DNA of 64,000 nucleotides from Bog-473 sp963721585 (GCA_963721585.1 CAVRJN010000006.1:53667-117666), one strand, 5' to 3'; counted from the first letter of the stretch, positions 48,613 to 57,585 are shown. Numbers and translations are program-made. Notes: generated by a model from the letters alone, not told the origin.

Positions 48613-49451
48613 GCTGGACGGACGGGTGGCGGCTGCGCGTCTCCCACGAGACGCGTTTCGACTACGACGCGCCGGCCCGGGCCTCCTACAACGAGTTGCG
48701 GCTTACTCCCCGTACCGAGCTGCGCCAGACCGCACTCGAGACGAGAGTGGTGACGTTGCCGGCCGCACCGCAGTATTCGTACCTCGACTACTGGGGCACC
48801 CACGTGGTGGCCTTCAACGTCGACCGCGGCCACGAGGTGCTGTCGATCACGGGGAACTCGCTCGTCGACACGCAGCATTCCGACGACCCCGACGACTGCA
48901 CCTGGGAGGACGTGGGCGACGCGTCCATGACGATGGCGGACCATCTGTCGCACAACCTCTACACCGCGCCCGGGCCCCAACTGTCCGAGATCGCGCTGGG
49001 TCTGCGCACGGGTCGCCCGCTCGAAACGGCCCGACGCATCATGGCCACCACGCACGAGTCGTTGCGCTACGTGCGCGGCGTCACGTCGGTCCACACCTCC
49101 GCTGGCGAGGCCTATACCGATGGGGCGGGCGTGTGTCAGGACTTCGCGCATTTGGCCTTGGCCTTCACCAAGTCGGTCGGGCTCCCCTCGCGTTACGTCT
49201 CGGGCTACTTCCACCCGGATCCGGACGCTGCCATCGGTGAAGAGATCACAGGTGAAAGCCACGCATGGGTGGAGGTGTGGACGGGGCGCTGGTGGGGCTA
49301 CGACCCGACGAACGACTGCCCGGTGGGGGAGCGTCACGTCGCCGTCGGGCGCGGGCGCGACTACGGCGACGTACCACCAGTCAAGGGCATTTACGCCGGC
49401 AACGCCGAGAACACCATGCGGGTGGCGGTCCGCATGGCGAGGGTCCACTGA
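48609..49451 (+). CDS. Transglutaminase-like cysteine protease-fold protein
   Basis: 280 residues from the GTG at 48609 (overlapping the previous stop); frames extending upstream read through the alpha-E gene in another frame. The N-terminal beta domain (LRVSHETRFDYDAPARASYN, LRLTPRTELRQT) is typical of the bacterial transglutaminase N-terminal region. The catalytic triad is visible: Cys176 in GVCQDFAHLALAF, His218 in ESHAWVEVW and Asp232 in GYDPTND. It probably hydrolyses or transfers peptide/isopeptide bonds made by the neighbouring ATP-grasp ligase. Cytoplasmic, with no signal peptide. Confidence 0.92.
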   Translation: MSWTDGWRLRVSHETRFDYDAPARASYNELRLTPRTELRQTALETRVVTLPAAPQYSYLDYWGTHVVAFNVDRGHEVLSITGNSLVDTQHSDDPDDCTWEDVGDASMTMADHLSHNLYTAPGPQLSEIALGLRTGRPLETARRIMATTHESLRYVRGVTSVHTSAGEAYTDGAGVCQDFAHLALAFTKSVGLPSRYVSGYFHPDPDAAIGEEITGESHAWVEVWTGRWWGYDPTNDCPVGERHVAVGRGRDYGDVPPVKGIYAGNAENTMRVAVRMARVH

Positions 49452-49495
49452 GCGTGGCAAGTCCGGACTGACAGGAGACAGGGGGTGGTGATCGC

Positions 49496-50161
49496 GTGCT
49501 GACCAGGATGCGGATCTGGCTTCCCGACGCGCCAGGAGTCCTGGGCGCCGTGGCAGCGGAGATCGGGGCGGTGAGCGGCAACGTCATCGGTCTCGAGGTG
49601 CTCGAGCGCGAGGCCGGCGTGGCGATCGACGAGCTCGTGGTGGAGCTGCCCGACGAACCCGGGGCGGTCGACGCCGCCTGCCGCGGCGTGCGCAATATCC
49701 CCGGTGCCGGTGTGGAAGAGGTCACCGAGCTGATGGCGGAGGCGAAGGACCGCGAGGACACGGTCCTGGCCGCCGCCGCCGGCATCCTCCAGGCGGCCAC
49801 GGCCACCGCCGCCATCAATGCCTTGACCGGGCACCTGATCACGCTCTTCGACCTGACGTGGCTCGCACTTGCTGACGACGAACTCGCGGGCTTCGTCGAG
49901 GTCTACGGCGACGTCCCCTCCGTGCAGTGGGTCGCCGCCTTCGCGGAAGGCTCTCGCAGTGGTGCCGACCCGGCGAACGACACGACGGGCTCAGGTGTGT
50001 TCGTGGAGTCCGTCGCCGAGACCGGCTTCACCGTCTGCGGCGGCCGGCCGGCATCCATCAGGCGGAGGGAGCGCCATGAGATCGCGCTGCTGGTCATGGT
50101 GGCGTCGCGGTTCATTGACGCGCTGGCCGGGCGGGTTGCCGTCGAGCCGGTTACCGGATAG
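49496..50161 (+). CDS. ACT-domain protein
   Basis: 221 residues. The N-terminal ACT domain is clear (RMRIWLPDAPGVLGAVAAEI, GAVSGNVIGLEVLEREAG, VVELPDEPGAVDAACRGVRN), so it should bind a small ligand, usually an amino acid. A helical linker (LAAAAGILQAATATAAIN) leads to a C-terminal domain of about 90 residues that is not recognised. The GTG start at 49496 follows AGGAGA at 49471-49476. It is probably a regulatory protein of amino-acid metabolism; its partner enzyme is not evident nearby. Confidence 0.8.
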   Translation: MLTRMRIWLPDAPGVLGAVAAEIGAVSGNVIGLEVLEREAGVAIDELVVELPDEPGAVDAACRGVRNIPGAGVEEVTELMAEAKDREDTVLAAAAGILQAATATAAINALTGHLITLFDLTWLALADDELAGFVEVYGDVPSVQWVAAFAEGSRSGADPANDTTGSGVFVESVAETGFTVCGGRPASIRRRERHEIALLVMVASRFIDALAGRVAVEPVTG

Positions 50162-50227
50162 GACGCCGGGGCGCCATCGCATCGACGAACTGATGCGGGC
50201 ATACCGCCCGCCGCCTAACCTCCGGAC

Positions 50228-51295
50228 ATGTTGCGCGTCGGCTTCGTCGGGTCCGGTCTGATCGCCTGGGCGCACGGCCTGGGCCTCAAGGCGATGATCG
50301 ACGGCGGTGTCGTCGAGGCGTCGATCCTGGCGGTGCACGACCAGAGTGAACGTCGTGCCCGCGGTTTCGCAGACGTCCTCGGTGGTGAAGGCGTCAAAGT
50401 CGTTGCCGACGCGGCGGAGGTCGCCCGGCGCTGCGATGCCATCTGGGTCTGCACACCGACATCGGCGCACCGGGCCGCAGTGGACGAGGCCCTGGCCGCC
50501 GGTTGCGCCGTCTTCTGCGAGAAGCCTCTCGACGTCGATCTCCAACGCGCGACGGAACTGGTCGAGGCGGTCAGCGCGTCGGGCATCGCGAGTCAGAGCG
50601 GTCTGGTCCTGCGCAGCGCCCCGGTCTTCCGGGCCCTTCGTGATCTGGTGCAGGGCGGAACACTGGGTCCGCCGATGGGGGCGGTGTTCCGCGACGACCA
50701 GTACTTTCCCATTCAGGGGACGTACGGCTCCCAGTGGCGAGCGGATGCCGCGCAGGCCGGCGGCGGTTGCCTGATTGAGCACTCCATCCACGATCTCGAC
50801 ATCCTGCGCTACTGCTTCGGCGACGTGGACTCGGTGGTGGCCCGTACGGCCAACCATGCCGGCCACCCTGGGATCGAGGACATGGCCGCCGTCACGCTGT
50901 CTTTCGCTTCGGGTTTTAAGGCGCAGCTCACGAGCATCTGGCACGACATTTTGAGCCGAGGCTCGACCCGCAGGCTCGAGGTCTTCTGCCGCCAGGGCAT
51001 GGTGTGGTTGGACGACGAGTTCCGCGGCCCACTCCACGTGCAGACCAGTGACGGCACCGAGGTCCGGGCCTGCCCGTCGCCACCGTGGGTGGACGCGCTC
51101 CCCCTGGCCGACGACGAGGTCGGCCTCGCCGTGCGGGCCTACGTGGAGGCCGACCGCGCCTTTGCCGATGCGGTGGTCGCCGGCAGGGCTCCCGAGCCCG
51201 GACTCGCTGTCGCGCTGGAAGCCCACCGCCTGGTCGATGCTGCCTACTGCTCTGCCGCCGCCGGGGGAGCGCCGATCGGCGTGCCGTCGACCTGA
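50228..51295 (+). CDS. Gfo/Idh/MocA family NAD(P)-dependent oxidoreductase
   Basis: 355 residues. The Rossmann nucleotide loop VGFVGSGLIAWAHGLGLKAM is at the N-terminus, and VCTPTSAHRAAVDEALAAGC and CEKPLDVDLQRATELVEAV carry the catalytic EKP motif (about residue 98). GGCLIEHSIHDLDILRYCFG supplies the conserved His/Asp site of the C-terminal domain. Substrates in this family are sugars, inositols or related polyols; none can be assigned here. Confidence 0.9.
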   Translation: MLRVGFVGSGLIAWAHGLGLKAMIDGGVVEASILAVHDQSERRARGFADVLGGEGVKVVADAAEVARRCDAIWVCTPTSAHRAAVDEALAAGCAVFCEKPLDVDLQRATELVEAVSASGIASQSGLVLRSAPVFRALRDLVQGGTLGPPMGAVFRDDQYFPIQGTYGSQWRADAAQAGGGCLIEHSIHDLDILRYCFGDVDSVVARTANHAGHPGIEDMAAVTLSFASGFKAQLTSIWHDILSRGSTRRLEVFCRQGMVWLDDEFRGPLHVQTSDGTEVRACPSPPWVDALPLADDEVGLAVRAYVEADRAFADAVVAGRAPEPGLAVALEAHRLVDAAYCSAAAGGAPIGVPST

Positions 51296-51486
51296 GGATG
51301 AAATCGGCGCCGGCCGTCTCATCCCCAAGTCGGAGCAGCCGCTCTGGATTCGGTGTCTGACCAGGAGCAACGATCGGAAGACACGGTACGGGGCTGTCCG
51401 AAGGCCTGGCTACGATGAGCCCACGACGTGGTTCAGCGCGTCGCCCGGCGTTCACCCGAGACCCCAGACAAGGAGACCCCGAGAGC

Positions 51487-52302
51487 GTGCGCTCGCTGTT
51501 CCACCTCTTCACGCGGCAACCCCTCGCGGCGAAGGTGCCCGAGATCACCGTCATGTTCTGGGTCATCAAGATCCTCACGACGGCTGCGGGCGAGGCCATC
51601 TCGGATTATCTGTCCACCGGGAACAAAGGGGTGGGGGCGCTCGTCGAGATCGGCGTCTTCGGCGCCGCGCTCATCGCGCAATTCAGCACGCGGCGCTACT
51701 TTGCTCCCGCCTACTGGTTCCTCGCGTTGGCCATTGCGATTGCCGGGACGGGGGTGTCCGACACCATGCACCTGACCTTCGGCGTCCCCTACGCCGGGAC
51801 GTCGCTCTTCTGGGCCGTCGTGCTGGCGGCCATCTTCTTCCTCTGGGACCGCAGCGAGCACACGCTGTCGATCCACTCCATCACGACCAGCCGCCGGGAG
51901 AAGTTCTATTGGGCCACCATCTTCGCCACGTTCGCCCTGGGCACCGCGCTCGGGGACTTCACCGCGACGTCGCTGGGGCTGGGCTACCTCGCGTCGGCGA
52001 TCTTCTTCTGCGGCGTCATCCTCATCCCGTGGATCGGGTGGTCTCGATTCGGGATGAACGAGATCTTCGCGTTCTGGTTCGCCTACGTCGTCACCCGGCC
52101 CATCGGTGCGTCCTTCGCCGACTATTTCAGCAAGCCCAAGGACCTCAGCGGGCTCGGTTTCGGCGACCTCCAGACGGCCGGGTTCATCACATTGCTGGTC
52201 GTCATCCTCGTCGCGTACACGGCTCTCGCCCGGTTCGACATCCAATCGCCAGAAGCGCATTCCGGGCCCGACGCCGGCACTGAGGTCGCGGGCGGCACGT
52301 AG
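51487..52302 (+). CDS. COG4705 / DUF347-type membrane protein
   Basis: 271 residues. GTG 51487 is chosen because AAGGAG lies at 51470-51475; an ATG at 51415 would add a basic extension. There are about eight membrane helices in two repeat halves. Each half opens with the family signature: PEITVMFWVIKILTTAAGEA + ISDYL, and REKFYWATIFATFALGTALG + DFTATSLGLGY. Proteins of this type are uncharacterised, with a suggested transport role for small ions or metals. There is no obvious partner next to it. Confidence 0.85.
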   Translation: MRSLFHLFTRQPLAAKVPEITVMFWVIKILTTAAGEAISDYLSTGNKGVGALVEIGVFGAALIAQFSTRRYFAPAYWFLALAIAIAGTGVSDTMHLTFGVPYAGTSLFWAVVLAAIFFLWDRSEHTLSIHSITTSRREKFYWATIFATFALGTALGDFTATSLGLGYLASAIFFCGVILIPWIGWSRFGMNEIFAFWFAYVVTRPIGASFADYFSKPKDLSGLGFGDLQTAGFITLLVVILVAYTALARFDIQSPEAHSGPDAGTEVAGGT

Positions 52303-52339
52303 CGTGCGGTGGCGCCCGGTGTTCCGTAGGGTGCGGGCC

Positions 52340-52846
52340 ATGGATATCGCATCGCTGTTGCTGGAGCTCTACGGTCGGATCCCGCCGCTGGCGGAGACGG
52401 CGGTGAGCGGTCTCGATGCAGAGCAGCTCTGTACTGCTCCCGAACCGGACGCGAACCCGATCGGGTGGCTCGTCTGGCACCTGGCGCGAGTGCAGGACCA
52501 TCACGTCGCCGACCTGCTCGGCACCGAGCAGGTCTGGGTCAGAGGCGACTGGGCCGGTCGCTGCGGACTGGCGCCCGATCCCTCAAACATCGGCTACGGG
52601 CACAGCGCCGAGGAGGTCCGCGCTGTCCAGCCCGAGAGCTCCGATGTGCTCCTTGACTACCTCAGTGGAGTGCAGGCCCGCACGACGGGGATGCTCGAAG
52701 GCGTGGCTCCCGAGGACCTCGACCGCGTGATCGATCGTCGCTGGGACCCTCCGGTCACTGTCGGCGTGCGCCTGGTCAGCGTTGCCGACGACAGCCTGCA
52801 GCACCTGGGACAGGCGGCGTATGTGCGCGGTCTGCTCGGGGATTGA
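52340..52846 (+). CDS. DinB-like / mycothiol-dependent DUF664 protein
   Basis: 168 residues from ATG 52340. A four-helix DinB-fold protein: LLLELYGRIPPLAETAVSGL, then the first metal His region GWLVWHLARVQDHHVADLLG and a C-terminal DDSLQHLGQAAYVRGLLG, giving the usual three-His metal site. Actinobacterial members are mycothiol-dependent metalloenzymes (S-transferases or isomerases). The exact reaction is unknown. Frames starting upstream at 52106 pass through the preceding gene and are not coding. Confidence 0.85.
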   Translation: MDIASLLLELYGRIPPLAETAVSGLDAEQLCTAPEPDANPIGWLVWHLARVQDHHVADLLGTEQVWVRGDWAGRCGLAPDPSNIGYGHSAEEVRAVQPESSDVLLDYLSGVQARTTGMLEGVAPEDLDRVIDRRWDPPVTVGVRLVSVADDSLQHLGQAAYVRGLLGD

Positions 52847-53250
52847 CCGCCAGAGCGCGACCGGGGTGGCGTCAGTGACCCCGATTCCCGCATCCGCGAT
52901 CTGACGACCTTCGGGCAGTCCCTCGGGCTTCCGTCCAGGCCGACCTTCGACCCGGTCCCATGGAGTGTATATACCCACTAGGTGGACATAGTGGGTATAT
53001 ACACTCCAAAAACGTCCCCGAGCGGGGTGCCTGCGCGCACGCGACCAACGTCCCGACGAACAGGTCAAAGAGAGCCGCGGGCAGGCTCGACCCGGCCGGA
53101 TCCCCGATCAGTCGGGGCGACTTCGACGCGAGCCCCGAAGTCGCACCCAGGCCAACAGATCGCTCTGCGCGCCCAGGGGCACGGACCCGGTGAACATGTC
53201 ATCCCGGCCGCTCGAGACCGTCCGATGGGAGAGCCGAGCAGTCTCGCCTT
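52847..53250. other. Non-coding interval with a large perfect palindrome
   Basis: About 400 bp between the DinB stop and the GNAT gene end (convergent). It starts with a CGGGGT/ACCCCG hairpin (52862-52883), a possible weak terminator. It holds the 20-bp inverted repeat at 52961-53008; I see no gene in it. Confidence 0.6.
52961..53008. repeat. Perfect 20-bp inverted repeat sharing the TAGTGGGTATATAC motif
   Basis: TGGAGTGTATATACCCACTA (52961-52980), an 8-base spacer, and its exact complement (52989-53008), followed by an A-run. Both arms contain the 14-mer TAGTGGGTATATAC found in the promoter at 42534-42547. It could be a two-sided operator, a terminator-like hairpin, or a relic of a mobile or selfish element. 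Confidence 0.9.
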
Positions 53251-54120
53251 TCAGGCTGCCGGCGGCTTGGGCCAGCGGACGTACTCCCCGTAGTGGTAGG
53301 CGGTCTCGTAGCCGAGCCTGGTGTAAACGGAGGCGCCCATGGGTGACGCCTGAAGCGAGCATGACGATGCCCCCTCTTCGAAGGCAAGGTTGGTCAACGC
53401 CACCGTGACGAACGCGCCGAGGCCCGTGCTGCGCGCTGCGGGCACCGTGCCGACCCACTGCAGACTGGCCACGCCGTCGCTCGCGTAGACCATCGCGGTG
53501 GCAATCGGCTTGTCGTCGCGCCGGGCCACCACTATGGAGGCGGCTGAGTCCTGGAGCACCGCCGACACCTCGTCGAAGAGATCGGTCAGGACCTCGGGTG
53601 GCATCCCGTAGGTTGCGTATGCCTCGGCGTTCACGGCAACGAAGTCGTTCAGACCGGCCTCGTCGTCGACCACGCGTACGCTGACGCCGTCGATTGGGCG
53701 CGCCTCGGCGAGCGGCGTGCGGCAGATCATCTCGGGCACTGGATCGCCGAACACTTCCAGACCCGCCTCATCGCACGCGAGACGCAGATCCTCGTCCTCG
53801 CCGCTGTCGCGCACCTTGACGGTGTAGCCGCGCGCCAGACCCGCGAAGAACGAGTCGGCCGCCGCCACCAGCGCCGTGCCGCTCAGCGAGTCGTCGGAGC
53901 GAAAGGCGCCGTTGGCCACAACCGGGATCCAGGTTCCCCCCGCGCACAGCACGGCACCGCCGGTCTCCAACAGCGCGCCGCGGCTGCCCCATTGCGTCAT
54001 TGCGCGATTGAACGCGATGAGAGTGCGGTGACCGAGCTGTGCCTCGGACAACGATGGCGTCGCTCCGGGAGTCTCCGTCTTCCTCAGTACCCCTCTGTGA
54101 AGACTGCTCATAGGAGTCAT
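53251..54120 (-). CDS. GNAT-family N-acetyltransferase
   Basis: 289 residues from ATG 54120 (or 54141/54108). The C-terminal half is a GNAT domain: ASIVVARRDDKPIATAMVYA, the acetyl-CoA loop region LQWVGTVPAARSTGLGAFVT and CSLQASPMGASVYTRLGYET. The N-terminal half (ALLETGGAVLCAGGTWIPVV) is a degenerate companion domain, as in two-domain GNAT proteins. The substrate is unknown. It lies about 50 bp downstream of the nitroreductase-like gene on the same strand and may be co-transcribed. Confidence 0.85.
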   Translation of the reverse strand: MTPMSSLHRGVLRKTETPGATPSLSEAQLGHRTLIAFNRAMTQWGSRGALLETGGAVLCAGGTWIPVVANGAFRSDDSLSGTALVAAADSFFAGLARGYTVKVRDSGEDEDLRLACDEAGLEVFGDPVPEMICRTPLAEARPIDGVSVRVVDDEAGLNDFVAVNAEAYATYGMPPEVLTDLFDEVSAVLQDSAASIVVARRDDKPIATAMVYASDGVASLQWVGTVPAARSTGLGAFVTVALTNLAFEEGASSCSLQASPMGASVYTRLGYETAYHYGEYVRWPKPPAA

Positions 54121-54168
54121 GATGCCGCACGCGGAGGGCACAGCACAGGATGCGACGGAGGCGAGGAT

Positions 54169-54669
54169 TCAGCGGAGCTCGAAGACGGGGTGGTTCGCGG
54201 CCACGGCAGCCCACTCGGCATCGGTCGAGTCCGGCGTCATGCCGTCGAAGAACATGCCTGTCTCGAACTTCCAGCGGCGGAGGTAGGAGCGCAGGACAGG
54301 CACGCTGTCGGCCGCCGGGATCTCCCTGGCCGTGCAGAGCTGGCGCCGTCGGCCCAGGATCAGCACCAGATGCCCTCCTGCATGGCGCACATTGCGAACC
54401 CACTGGGTCTGCCCCCGCGGGGAGACGAGGTACTGCGTTCCGTCGATGGTCAGCAGGTTCACAGGAACGTGGTGCAGCTCGCCGGTGGTGCGGCCCCTGT
54501 GCTCGAGGACACGTGAGCCCCAGACGCTCACTCCCATGCGGGTGAGGCCCTTGACCACCGAGTTGAAGACGTGGCGGGTGAACCAGTCGGGCTCCTTGTA
54601 GTGGGCCGCGACGGGCGCCTGCGTCGGTTCGGCGGCCTGACCGCTCGTGGTCGTGCTCGCCGTGCTCAT
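54169..54669 (-). CDS. Deazaflavin (F420)-dependent nitroreductase-family protein
   Basis: 166 residues from ATG 54669, preceded by GAGGAG about 8 bases upstream; an ATG at 54705 is less likely. It belongs to the Ddn/PF04075 split-barrel family: RTTGELHHVPVNLLTIDGTQ, YLVSPRGQTQWVRNVRHAGG, HLVLILGRRRQLCTAREIPA. Members use reduced F420 to reduce quinones or nitro compounds and protect against oxidative stress. It is divergent from a TetR regulator with three palindromes in between, so the regulator probably controls this gene. Confidence 0.9.
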   Translation of the reverse strand: MSTASTTTSGQAAEPTQAPVAAHYKEPDWFTRHVFNSVVKGLTRMGVSVWGSRVLEHRGRTTGELHHVPVNLLTIDGTQYLVSPRGQTQWVRNVRHAGGHLVLILGRRRQLCTAREIPAADSVPVLRSYLRRWKFETGMFFDGMTPDSTDAEWAAVAANHPVFELR

Positions 54670-54692
54670 GGGATGCTCCTCGCTGGTCGGGA

Positions 54693-54760
54693 TGTTCATG
54701 AACATCGATACTAAATGTGAACAATGTTCTTGTCAAGTACTTGTGTTCTCATTCGAGAAC
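54693..54760. promoter_or_regulatory. Three GTTC/GAAC palindromes between the divergent nitroreductase and TetR genes
   Basis: TGTTCATGAACA (54693-54704, perfect), GAACAATGTTC (54719-54729) and GTTCTC-N4-GAGAAC (54745-54760) lie in the 106-bp gap. They are probable operators of the adjacent TetR protein, placed to control both directions. Confidence 0.65.
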
Positions 54761-54775
54761 GGTCAGACTTCCTCC

Positions 54776-55564
54776 ATGCCCGCACCTCCACACGTACCCG
54801 CACCCGCCGCCGCGCCCGATTCCAATGCGGTCCCCTCCACCCCGGCTTCCGCACCGCGTACGGCCCGGGAGAGGGTCCGCGAGGAGATGACGGCGGAGAT
54901 CCTGGCCGTGGCAGGTGCGCACGTCGCCCGTGACGGTGCGCCGGCCCTTTCCTTGCGCTCAATCGCCCGCGATCTGGGAATGGCCCCCTCCGCGCTGTAC
55001 CGCTACTTCGACGGACGGGACGCGCTGCTGACCGCGCTCATCCTCACCGCCTACGAGGCGCTGGCCGCGGAGGCGGAGCGCGCGGCGGATCAGGCGGCGC
55101 CCAGAGGGAACGAGGAGCAGGGGCCGGCCAGGGACGCCGAACGGTGGCTGGCGGTCCCGCGCGCCCTCCGTGCCTGGGCTCTCGAGTACCCCCACCAGTG
55201 GGGGCTGATCTTCGGCACCCCGGTCCCGGGCTACCAGGCGCCCGAAGACACCGTCGAGCCGTACATTCGGGTGGCCGCGGCCCTGGTGCGCCCGCTGGTG
55301 GCGGCGGAGGAGGCGGGACGCCTCCGCCGGCGTGCGGACCGACCGGTGTCGGACGAACTGCGTGCGGCGGTGATGCCCGTGAGCGAAGGGCTCCTGCCCG
55401 GCATGCCGGTCGAGAAGGTGGTGCTCGTCGTCCAGGGGTGGACGACGCTCATCGGCACCATCAGCCTCGAGGTGTTCGGGCACTGGCGCGGCACGGTGTT
55501 GGAGCCCGAACTGCTCTTCGAGGCATCCGTACGCCAGCTGGGGGAGTCACTCGGCCTGCAGTGA
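54776..55564 (+). CDS. TetR-family transcriptional regulator
   Basis: 262 residues from ATG 54776; earlier in-frame starts overlap the divergent gene's control region. A Pro/Ala-rich head of about 30 residues precedes the helix-turn-helix: REEMTAEILAVAGAHVARDG, LSLRSIARDLGMAPSALYRY, FDGRDALLTALILTAYEAL. The C-terminal ligand domain fits the TetR C-terminal type with WGLIFGTPVPGYQAPED. It probably represses itself and the divergent nitroreductase gene through the GTTC/GAAC palindromes. Confidence 0.92.
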   Translation: MPAPPHVPAPAAAPDSNAVPSTPASAPRTARERVREEMTAEILAVAGAHVARDGAPALSLRSIARDLGMAPSALYRYFDGRDALLTALILTAYEALAAEAERAADQAAPRGNEEQGPARDAERWLAVPRALRAWALEYPHQWGLIFGTPVPGYQAPEDTVEPYIRVAAALVRPLVAAEEAGRLRRRADRPVSDELRAAVMPVSEGLLPGMPVEKVVLVVQGWTTLIGTISLEVFGHWRGTVLEPELLFEASVRQLGESLGLQ

Positions 55565-55590
55565 ATTGAAGCCCTACGGGGAGATGGTGT

Positions 55591-55866
55591 TCAGCGCAGG
55601 GCGTCCCGCAATACCTGCGCCCGTGTTCTGAGCTCCTCGAGCCGGTCCTCGGGGACCCACTCGGCCATCGTCCCCACGAAATCGAAGAAGAGCGCAGCCA
55701 GCTCCGCCAGCTCTTTGCTCGGCTCCTCGAGCTTGATCTGCGAGAACGGGAACGCGATGTTCAGCCGGTGCGATGGCGCCGACACCGTTGGGGTCTCCCT
55801 TGGCGCCGGCGCAGCTACGCCATTCAACGCACCCTGCGAAGCGTGCTTCTCAGATGATTTTGGCAC
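55591..55866 (-). CDS. Small hypothetical protein
   Basis: 91 residues, GTG start. A Ser/Pro-rich first half is followed by an amphipathic, leucine-rich acidic helix region (SKELAELAALFFDFVGTMAE, DRLEELRTRAQVLRDAL). No family recognised. It converges with the TetR gene. Confidence 0.5.
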   Translation of the reverse strand: MPKSSEKHASQGALNGVAAPAPRETPTVSAPSHRLNIAFPFSQIKLEEPSKELAELAALFFDFVGTMAEWVPEDRLEELRTRAQVLRDALR

Positions 55867-55962
55867 TCCACCATCCTGGTCGCGTCATGACGGAGAGCGG
55901 GTGATGGTCCTGCAAATTGTGCAAATGAAGGTGCCCGGCGGGTGCCCGGCGGGCACCGAGCA

Positions 55963-56175
55963 CTATCCCAGTACGGGGAGCTTCACGTCGATCCCGGCGT
56001 TCGCCAGGAAGACGAGCTTGTGCTCGAGAGCGTTCTGCCAATCGACCATGTCCTTGTCGAACTGCATGCGGTCACCGTCCTCGCACGCGTGTTCGAGCTC
56101 GTCGAATGCTCCGTCTTCAGCATCCAGTAGGGCCCGGTACTTCAAAAGGAAGTGGTCGTCGATCGGCTGATGCAC
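55963..56175 (-). CDS. Small acidic helical hypothetical protein
   Basis: 70 residues from the GTG at 56175, chosen because AGGAGG lies 6-7 bases upstream; the frame continues upstream but reads as arginine-rich non-coding sequence. MHQPIDDHFLLKYRALLDAE, ELEHACEDGDRMQFDKDMVD, WQNALEHKLVFLANAGIDVK. It is almost entirely helical. Function unknown. Confidence 0.65.
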   Translation of the reverse strand: MHQPIDDHFLLKYRALLDAEDGAFDELEHACEDGDRMQFDKDMVDWQNALEHKLVFLANAGIDVKLPVLG

Positions 56176-56297
56176 GTTCGTCCTCCTACCTGCGGCCCGA
56201 CCTTCGCGAGCCGGTGCGCCCACGATACTTCCGTCACGCTCTCTTCGCCCGAGCGGACGCCCGACCTCACTGGCGCCCGCCCTCCCCGCGCGGTCCC

Positions 56298-57116
56298 TCA
56301 CCAGTGGCGGCGCAGGCGGTGATAGGTCCCGGGCAGGAGCGAGCGAAACACCATGGCAGCGTCGATCAGGCCGGACACGCTTATTTCCAGCGCGGGCCCA
56401 CCGGCATGGGCCAGAATCCGGCGCGACACCGTCTCGACACTGCGGGTGGTGAAACGCGGGGGCCGGCGCAGGCCGCGCTCCAACGCCCCCAGCCCGAGCT
56501 CGGTGGCCATGAAGGCGGGGTAGACCACGTGGACGTGGACCCCCTTCGGGCCGAGCCGGAACGAGGTTGACTCGGTGAAGGCGGACAAGGCGGCCTTGGA
56601 GGAGGGATAGGCACCGGGACCAGGGGAGGGCAGGCGACCCCCGTCCGAGGAGACGTTGACGACGATCCCGCTCCCGCGCTCGACCATGGCCGGGAGGACG
56701 GCCAGGGTGGCGGCGACCGGTGCGAAGAAATTCACGTCGAGGGTGTGGCGGAAATCCTCCTCCGTGATGTCGACCAGCCGCACCCCGGGATCCTGCGCCG
56801 CGTTGTTGACCAGGAGGTCGACGGGTCCGTGGGTCGCCCTCACCTCGTCGAGCGCCTCTCGCAGGGCGGCGGTGTCGGCGACGTCACAGGTGATGGTGCC
56901 CGACCTCGGCGTAAAGGTACGAAGGTCGGTCGCCAGCTTTTCGAGCCGCTCCGTGTTGCGGGCCAGGCCGTAGACGGTGGCGCCCGCCCGGGCCAGGTCG
57001 ACGGAGAGCTGGGCGCCCAGGCCGCACGAAGCCCCGGTGACCACGGCGACCAGGCCCTCGTAGCGCCCGCCGAAGTCGGGCGACTGGGTGGTGGGGGAGA
57101 AGCGGGTCCGGAGCAC
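56298..57116 (-). CDS. Short-chain dehydrogenase/reductase (SDR)
   Basis: 272 residues. Classical SDR: cofactor loop VAVVTGASCGLGAQLSVDLA (GxxxGxG), LLVNNAAQDPG, catalytic Ser in VVNVSSDGGRLPSPG and the YxxxK motif in GAYPSSKAALSAFTES. An N-terminal extension of about 20 residues precedes it. It oxidises or reduces an alcohol/ketone of unknown identity, perhaps a lipid, given the SCP2-type gene directly upstream (9-bp gap). Confidence 0.92.
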   Translation of the reverse strand: MLRTRFSPTTQSPDFGGRYEGLVAVVTGASCGLGAQLSVDLARAGATVYGLARNTERLEKLATDLRTFTPRSGTITCDVADTAALREALDEVRATHGPVDLLVNNAAQDPGVRLVDITEEDFRHTLDVNFFAPVAATLAVLPAMVERGSGIVVNVSSDGGRLPSPGPGAYPSSKAALSAFTESTSFRLGPKGVHVHVVYPAFMATELGLGALERGLRRPPRFTTRSVETVSRRILAHAGGPALEISVSGLIDAAMVFRSLLPGTYHRLRRHW

Positions 57117-57125
57117 GGGCGCGCG

Positions 57126-57585
57126 TCAGGGAGCCGGCGCCGGCGGTTCCGTCAGCTCCTCCAGGTCCGTCCCCAGTCGGGCGGCCGCCTCGGCCAGCAC
57201 GTCCTGGCCGGCCACCAGCGCGGCCAGGTCACCCCGCACACGCACACGCCCCGCGGCCAGCGCGTCCGCCGGATCGAGCTCGCCGCGGGCCATCGCCAGC
57301 GCCTCGGTGTAGCCGAGCACGATGGTGGCGGTGCCGCCTGTCGTCCCGGAGGGATCGATCCCGAGGCGGGCCCGGCCGTCGGCCACGGTGAGGACGAGAT
57401 GCACGTCCCCTCCCGCCGCCTGCACGTCCCCGGGCACACCGGTGACCACCTGGACCACGCTGAAGGCGCCGTCGGCCGCGGCGAGCGAGCCCGCACCGGC
57501 GGCCGCGACAGCATCGGACAGGTCGAGCGCGCTCGAGCGCAGCGTCGAAGGACTCCACCCACTCCGGCGTGAGATAGCGGGGCAT
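57126..57585 (-). pseudogene. SCP2-type sterol/lipid-binding protein, apparent frameshift
   Basis: ATG 57585 reads MPRYLTPEWVESFDAAL, a typical SCP2-protein start, but this frame soon becomes an arginine-rich run. At about 57540 the reading shifts and continues SSALDLSDAVAAAGAGSLAA, then VVQVVTGVPGDVQAAGGDVH, IVLGYTEALAMARGELDPAD and RVRVRGDLAALVAGQ to the stop at 57126. The intact part alone gives 110 residues from a GTG at 57458. SCP2 proteins bind acyl chains or sterols; the SDR next door may act on the bound lipid. One indel, real or technical, explains the break. Confidence 0.7.
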
